This document shows positions 59,366 to 64,000 of a stretch of 64,000 nucleotides of DNA, in pieces (the stretch's first letter is position 1; each line of letters opens with the position of its first letter). Under the pieces are notes generated by a model. That model did no database searches, had not been told where the DNA came from, and saw nothing but the letters and a program-made list of their open reading frames with translations. The position numbers and the translations under genes are program-made. The DNA comes from Tritrichomonas foetus (Eukaryota; Parabasalia; Tritrichomonadida; Tritrichomonadidae), in the NCBI GenBank assembly GCA_001839685.1, contig MLAK01001470.1, positions 59,049 to 123,048 of the forward strand, in the 5' to 3' direction.

Positions 59366-62300
59366 TTATAAATCATCAATTTCTTCACTTCCCATTTCTT
59401 CAAACAATTCATCACCAATCGAATTTGATAATTCAACAGATGGAACAAAACTCCAAGCACCAACAACAATGAGCCCATATGGATCTGATGGAAGTAAGTT
59501 AACATTAATATTCATTTCATCATCAATTTCTTCTTCTTCTTCAAACATAATATTTGGTTCTGAAGGCTCTTTTTCACTAGTTTTATCGATTTCATTTTGA
59601 GCAAGACTAAATTCTTCAAGAAGAATTGCTTTAATATCTATCTGATGAATTTTTGAGACAAGCTTCTGGGGAATAAATCCACTATCTGTTAATGTAAATT
59701 TCATCTTTTGTAACATTAAATCCCAGTCAACGAATGGAATTATTTCAATTTGTGAAATATGTTCTTCAAGGCTTCGGAATTTTTCTAAATGCATAATACT
59801 TTCATCAAATGGAAGTAGTGGGGGAAATGAATTCAAGTCATCGAATTCTGCATTTACTTGATCAGCTAGATTCGAATCATATAAATGCGGAACAATGACG
59901 ACTACAATTCTATCAAATAGTGGCATTGGCGGAAATATGTTTTCATCTACATCAATATTTATATAATCTTCTCCATTCATAGTCTTTTTAATTCGGTTAA
60001 GAAAATGATTGATATCAGAATTATTTTTAATTCCACTACTCACTACATGGGATACAAATTTATTCAAATATTTACTAAATGATGGACGCGTTTCTATAAT
60101 TTTGGATATAAGAATAACGAGTGGAACAATCATTTTATTCGTCTTATAGCAAATGTTAGAAGTATAGAAAATTGCAATATTCATTAAATCATCATCATCA
60201 AGTCCTTCAATGACTTTATTAGCAACTTTTAACATAGTATCCCGTAAATTCACTTCTCTTGGAAATTCAAAACATTTTAATAAATCATCAAGATAATCAT
60301 TTTCAAGACACATTGATTTGAGTGCGTTTATAACATCTTTAGCTTTTTTAATATTTTCTATTGATCTTCGAATAGTATTTGCTGATATCATCCAAAGGTA
60401 AGGCAAAATGGCTAAAAGTGCTGTTTCTAAACAATTTTCTTTATCACTTACTAATGGTTTAAATTTGATTAAAATCAAATTTATTAATACCTTTACGCAT
60501 TTTTTATATAGCTTTCCAGAATGCTTATATATATACTTAGCACATCCTTCATATTTTTCATTCCAAGGTGAATGAAATTCCCACAAAGCCTTTTTAGTGA
60601 ATATTTGAGAATCCATTTCGTCTGATGAACCATTAACAGCATTAAAAATTCGAGGATTTCCAACAAAACTGTCAAAAAGTTGCAAGGAATGCTTGAAAAC
60701 ATCGGATTGGGGACATCTTAAAAATTCTGCAGCAATCCAAAATATTGCATTACTTGGTGCATCAAGTTCCAATGATATAGTTTGCAAGCATTGAAGGACT
60801 GTAATAATATAAGGATAATAATAGCTTTTGTTATTTGTTGCCATGATTGCAGCCGAAATATTTGCGAGTACACGAGCACATAATCCCATAACAGTTGGAT
60901 CAGGAATAACAGGTTTCGCTCTTAAAGCAGTTGCTGCAAGTTTTAAGTCACCACAACATAGTCCCCAACGATAAAGTTCCATTAAATAAGATGTTGCTTG
61001 GAACTCATCGAAAATTTTAAGGAATTGATAAAACTCATCAGATTTGATATCATAACAGTCAATTGATCTTCGAATTGCTTCATAAGACGCTCTTGAATCA
61101 TCATGGACAAATGATTCAATTGATATAGCAATACATTTGAGTAATTGATTGATACATTTGGGATAAACATCGTGAAAAATAATGGAAAATGCGAAAATCA
61201 GGTACAAAAATGGAATAGCAGCACGTGCAGAATCACCACAAAGGCATCTTAAGCAACTTAAAACAAATATATGATTTCGGCATTGCTTATGAGAATGAAA
61301 ATAATCACTAAAGCTGATTTGAGCTGTAACAATTGACATCACGAGAGGTGGATTTAAAGTTGACAAAAATCGAATCAAATTTATTAAAAAGTTACTATTG
61401 TCAGTATTTTTTTCACCGATTGTAAATAAACATAAAAGCACCGGCAAGAAATTATCAGTTGGATGTTCATCATCCATAACTAAAGCTCTCCAAACACCAA
61501 AAACCGGAGAATTGAAATCATTTCCAGAAGTGAATGAATTTGCTAAAGTTTCGATAAAAGAATAGCAAGTAAAGCATATAAAAACTAAATCAGTATCTTT
61601 TGAAACAACTCGATCTTCAAAATCAAAATCAATGGAGGCAAACCAAGGCAAAAGTGCAGATAAAACTTCATTTATCGTTTCATCGGGGAAACTAGGTAAG
61701 TTATCAAAAGCTGCTTTTAGAACTTGTTCGGTGCAAAACGCAAATTTTGTACATAAAATTCTTCCAAGATTAGAAATTGTTTCAATTTCTGCAGTCGTGA
61801 ATGATTTATCACATTTTGAGCATATTTGGGCAATTTCTTTAATGAAATCATGGGTGTATTCTCGACGACCATCATTTTCAAAAAGTAATAAAATTGGACA
61901 AAGAGTTGCCAATAGAATATAAGTTTCATTTTTTACAGTTGAATCAGACCTAACAAGATAAAGTAAACACGCAAAAATAAATGTACCACAATTTTCATAA
62001 ATAACTTGAAGTCTATTCGATGAACGTGTAATCGGTGAGAGAGAAGCCCATTGTTGTTTTGTTAGAACATCGTCTAATGCAAATTCAACTCCACTATCAG
62101 ATGATCGAAAGAAACTACACAAAGCTTGTATATAAATTAAACCATTGGGCTTCAGTGAATTTGAAAGAACGATAGGAAACACTTCAGCAAAATTATGTTC
62201 TAATAAATGATGTAAAATTAAAGGACAAAAAGAAATAAAACTTTCGAATTGTGGAAAGATATTATCAAATAAAAACGATGTATTACTCAGCTTACTACAT

Positions 62301-64000
62301 GCAAGAAATTGTGATAAAGAACGAATTGCATATTTTCTAAGTCTATCACTGAATTTAACACTATTACTTGGCTTAAGAAGCGCCATTTTTAATAAGGGTG
62401 AAAACAATAGTGATAGTTTAAGAATTTCTGGATGATTCGAATTTTTAACACGACATTTACAAGGAAAACATTCTTCTTGTTGCGTGCTGTGTTTTTCTCT
62501 AAGGAAAGAAAATAATCTATAGCAAACAGCTGCATAACAGCTACATAGATTTGTATTTTCTGATAAAGCTTTAATTTCATGTTGCGATAAAGTTGAAGTT
62601 AAAGTGAAGAAAAGTATTTTTTCATCAGCCAATTTCATTGTTACATTTAGAAAAACGTCTGTAAATTTTTCAATAAATAAATCATCTGAAATTCTTGCGA
62701 AAAAATCAGGATTCCAAAAAATTGAGCGTAAAATTAATAATTGAGCCAAAGAATGATCTTCATTTGTTATCATATTCAAAGCTAAATCAAAACTTTCAGA
62801 TGGAATGATTTGAATCATTGGTAGGAGTGAGCAAAGATTTGAAGAATTATAATTTTTAATTATTTCCAAAATAATCGCAAATATTGCTTGATTACAATCA
62901 TCATCAATTTTCGTAAGTGAAACTAAAACAGTTAAAACATGAATTGGAAAATTGATATTTAATACATTTTTTGGTGTTTCACTTTTTGGTGAAAGAAAAA
63001 CCACGGCTAATTTTTTATAATTCATAATAATGGTTTTATCTAATTTCTCGGCAATAACTTTCCCGAAAGCTATTAAAAATATTTGCCACAAGGTTGGACA
63101 ATCTGAATTTATTGCAAGCCTTAACGTTAGTGGATTTTTTGGTTTAGCAATTGATGATATTATAATATTAACTGGGTTATTATCAAAAAAGGGCATTACT
63201 ATTTTTGGAAATAAGTTTTTATTTGCTATGATTGTATTATAGATAGGTGAAACGTTTGGTGAAAGACGTCCAAGACACTTTAATAATCTGAACGAAGCAT
63301 TCCGAATTTCAATATGTAAGCAACAAAATCCAATTAAAGCTAAAGAATTTATTATACTAATATGATCTTCTCGAATTCGACAAGTTGGATGAACACATAA
63401 AACATCAACTAATTGAGAAACTGAATGTAAAATCGTATAGTATTGATTATCAGAATAATCTTGTAAATTTTGGCAGACTTTGACAATTGCATCAAAAATT
63501 GGAACAGCAGTTTCTTCATAAATTAAAAGGAGAACTTGACAAAAAATTAAGTAAAATGCTGCTTCAAAGGAATCTTCGCCTAATATTTTTGCCATGAAAA
63601 ACATTTCGTCATTAAAAATTGACTTAATCGATGAAAGTCCGAGAAATGGAATAAGTTTCAAAAACACTAAATTATTTTTTCTTAATGGTGTTTTTGTGGT
63701 GAAAAATGGAATAACATCAGGGGGCGGAATTGGATCAAAATTTGTAACTGCTTTATAATAATTTTCCCATGACTGAATAATTTTTTCATCAGAGTGTTGA
63801 TAAGTTTTCCCGATCGTATAATTTTCGAGATCCAAAAAACTTGACAACATAGAAAGTGTTTCTAAATTATAAGGGAAACCACATGATAAATCATTGAAAT
63901 TTGGATATGACTTAATAGTAGAATTAACAGAAGGACTTGTAATAGATGGTGTGAAAATTGAAGGGCCTGGATTATACACCAGTGAAATTTCATTGGTTTT
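59366..64000 (-). CDS. Giant helical-repeat protein, 5'-partial (Furry-like, tentative)
   Basis: The frame is open to the right window edge with no ATG (the GTG at 63979 is not a start), so the N-terminus lies outside; at least 1,540 residues are visible. Regular amphipathic helices run throughout, with no catalytic domain, plus several Cys-containing stretches (CFPCKCR near residue 515) and an acidic C-terminal region (EEEEEIDDE). ELYRWGLCCGDLKLAATALR (about residue 1000) closely resembles the C-terminal block of the giant protein at 9109-15075, and LWQIFLIAFGKVIAEKLDK (about 295) is another conserved-looking segment. The two are probably members of one scaffold family, possibly Furry/MOR2-like; alternatively generic HEAT-repeat proteins. 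Confidence 0.6.
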   Translation of the reverse strand, partial: KTNEISLVYNPGPSIFTPSITSPSVNSTIKSYPNFNDLSCGFPYNLETLSMLSSFLDLENYTIGKTYQHSDEKIIQSWENYYKAVTNFDPIPPPDVIPFFTTKTPLRKNNLVFLKLIPFLGLSSIKSIFNDEMFFMAKILGEDSFEAAFYLIFCQVLLLIYEETAVPIFDAIVKVCQNLQDYSDNQYYTILHSVSQLVDVLCVHPTCRIREDHISIINSLALIGFCCLHIEIRNASFRLLKCLGRLSPNVSPIYNTIIANKNLFPKIVMPFFDNNPVNIIISSIAKPKNPLTLRLAINSDCPTLWQIFLIAFGKVIAEKLDKTIIMNYKKLAVVFLSPKSETPKNVLNINFPIHVLTVLVSLTKIDDDCNQAIFAIILEIIKNYNSSNLCSLLPMIQIIPSESFDLALNMITNEDHSLAQLLILRSIFWNPDFFARISDDLFIEKFTDVFLNVTMKLADEKILFFTLTSTLSQHEIKALSENTNLCSCYAAVCYRLFSFLREKHSTQQEECFPCKCRVKNSNHPEILKLSLLFSPLLKMALLKPSNSVKFSDRLRKYAIRSLSQFLACSKLSNTSFLFDNIFPQFESFISFCPLILHHLLEHNFAEVFPIVLSNSLKPNGLIYIQALCSFFRSSDSGVEFALDDVLTKQQWASLSPITRSSNRLQVIYENCGTFIFACLLYLVRSDSTVKNETYILLATLCPILLLFENDGRREYTHDFIKEIAQICSKCDKSFTTAEIETISNLGRILCTKFAFCTEQVLKAAFDNLPSFPDETINEVLSALLPWFASIDFDFEDRVVSKDTDLVFICFTCYSFIETLANSFTSGNDFNSPVFGVWRALVMDDEHPTDNFLPVLLCLFTIGEKNTDNSNFLINLIRFLSTLNPPLVMSIVTAQISFSDYFHSHKQCRNHIFVLSCLRCLCGDSARAAIPFLYLIFAFSIIFHDVYPKCINQLLKCIAISIESFVHDDSRASYEAIRRSIDCYDIKSDEFYQFLKIFDEFQATSYLMELYRWGLCCGDLKLAATALRAKPVIPDPTVMGLCARVLANISAAIMATNNKSYYYPYIITVLQCLQTISLELDAPSNAIFWIAAEFLRCPQSDVFKHSLQLFDSFVGNPRIFNAVNGSSDEMDSQIFTKKALWEFHSPWNEKYEGCAKYIYKHSGKLYKKCVKVLINLILIKFKPLVSDKENCLETALLAILPYLWMISANTIRRSIENIKKAKDVINALKSMCLENDYLDDLLKCFEFPREVNLRDTMLKVANKVIEGLDDDDLMNIAIFYTSNICYKTNKMIVPLVILISKIIETRPSFSKYLNKFVSHVVSSGIKNNSDINHFLNRIKKTMNGEDYINIDVDENIFPPMPLFDRIVVVIVPHLYDSNLADQVNAEFDDLNSFPPLLPFDESIMHLEKFRSLEEHISQIEIIPFVDWDLMLQKMKFTLTDSGFIPQKLVSKIHQIDIKAILLEEFSLAQNEIDKTSEKEPSEPNIMFEEEEEIDDEMNINVNLLPSDPYGLIVVGAWSFVPSVELSNSIGDELFEEMGSEEIDDL

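Noticed and set aside
1..64000. CRISPR arrays, rRNA genes, bacterial operons
   Set aside because: No regularly spaced repeats with unique spacers, no rRNA motifs and no Shine-Dalgarno or operon structure; the genes are eukaryotic.

Overview
The window looks like part of a nuclear chromosome of an AT-rich, intron-poor protist. A trichomonad (parabasalid, Tritrichomonas-like) is the best fit. This rests on long uninterrupted eukaryotic-type genes (GSK-3-like and Polo-like kinases, a PPP phosphatase, an SLC44 transporter, a probable nucleoporin), very short 5' leaders, and a TCAYW initiator-like motif within about 30 nt of many start codons. Ankyrin-repeat and membrane-anchored subtilisin genes of kinds common in these parasites agree with it. 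Species assignment is inference. TAA, TAG and TGA all serve as stops, so the code is standard.

Layout. 1-3.8 kb: the 3' part of a LINE-type retrotransposon ORF with a restriction-enzyme-like endonuclease, open at the left edge. 5-15 kb: a small Cys-containing protein, a protein with a C-terminal Cys cluster (minus) and a 1,988-residue helical-repeat protein (Furry/MOR2-like, tentative). 15-23 kb: a rhodanese (minus), a Polo-like kinase, a 19-bp minisatellite holding a 120-bp assembly gap, and a subtilisin gene broken by one in-frame TGA. 23-33 kb: a coiled-coil protein, a GSK-3-like kinase, a SAPS-like protein and a small unknown. 33-43 kb: an SLC44 transporter, a NELF-A-like protein, two coiled-coil proteins and a PPP phosphatase. 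43-46 kb: a gene-poor stretch with protein-like scraps. 46-54 kb: a Nup155-like protein, an ankyrin protein and a beta-helix protein, all minus. 53.7-64 kb: a seven-TM GOST-like protein, a 1.38-kb element with perfect 38-bp terminal inverted repeats, a membrane-anchored class V aminotransferase, a pyrimidine-rich repeat, and a second giant helical-repeat protein running off the right edge.

There are no operons. Genes are single units in mixed orientation, several in divergent pairs. Upstream regions seem to fall into two groups: one with TCAYW next to the ATG, the other with an AAAAAGTT-type motif about 10-75 nt upstream and in transcription orientation. Several nominal ORF starts are GTG or TTG; for those I moved the start to the first supported ATG. 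Cellular themes are signalling by reversible phosphorylation (PLK, GSK-3, PPP, possibly a PP6 regulatory subunit), cell architecture (coiled coils, Furry-like) and nuclear functions (NELF-A-like, Nup155-like).
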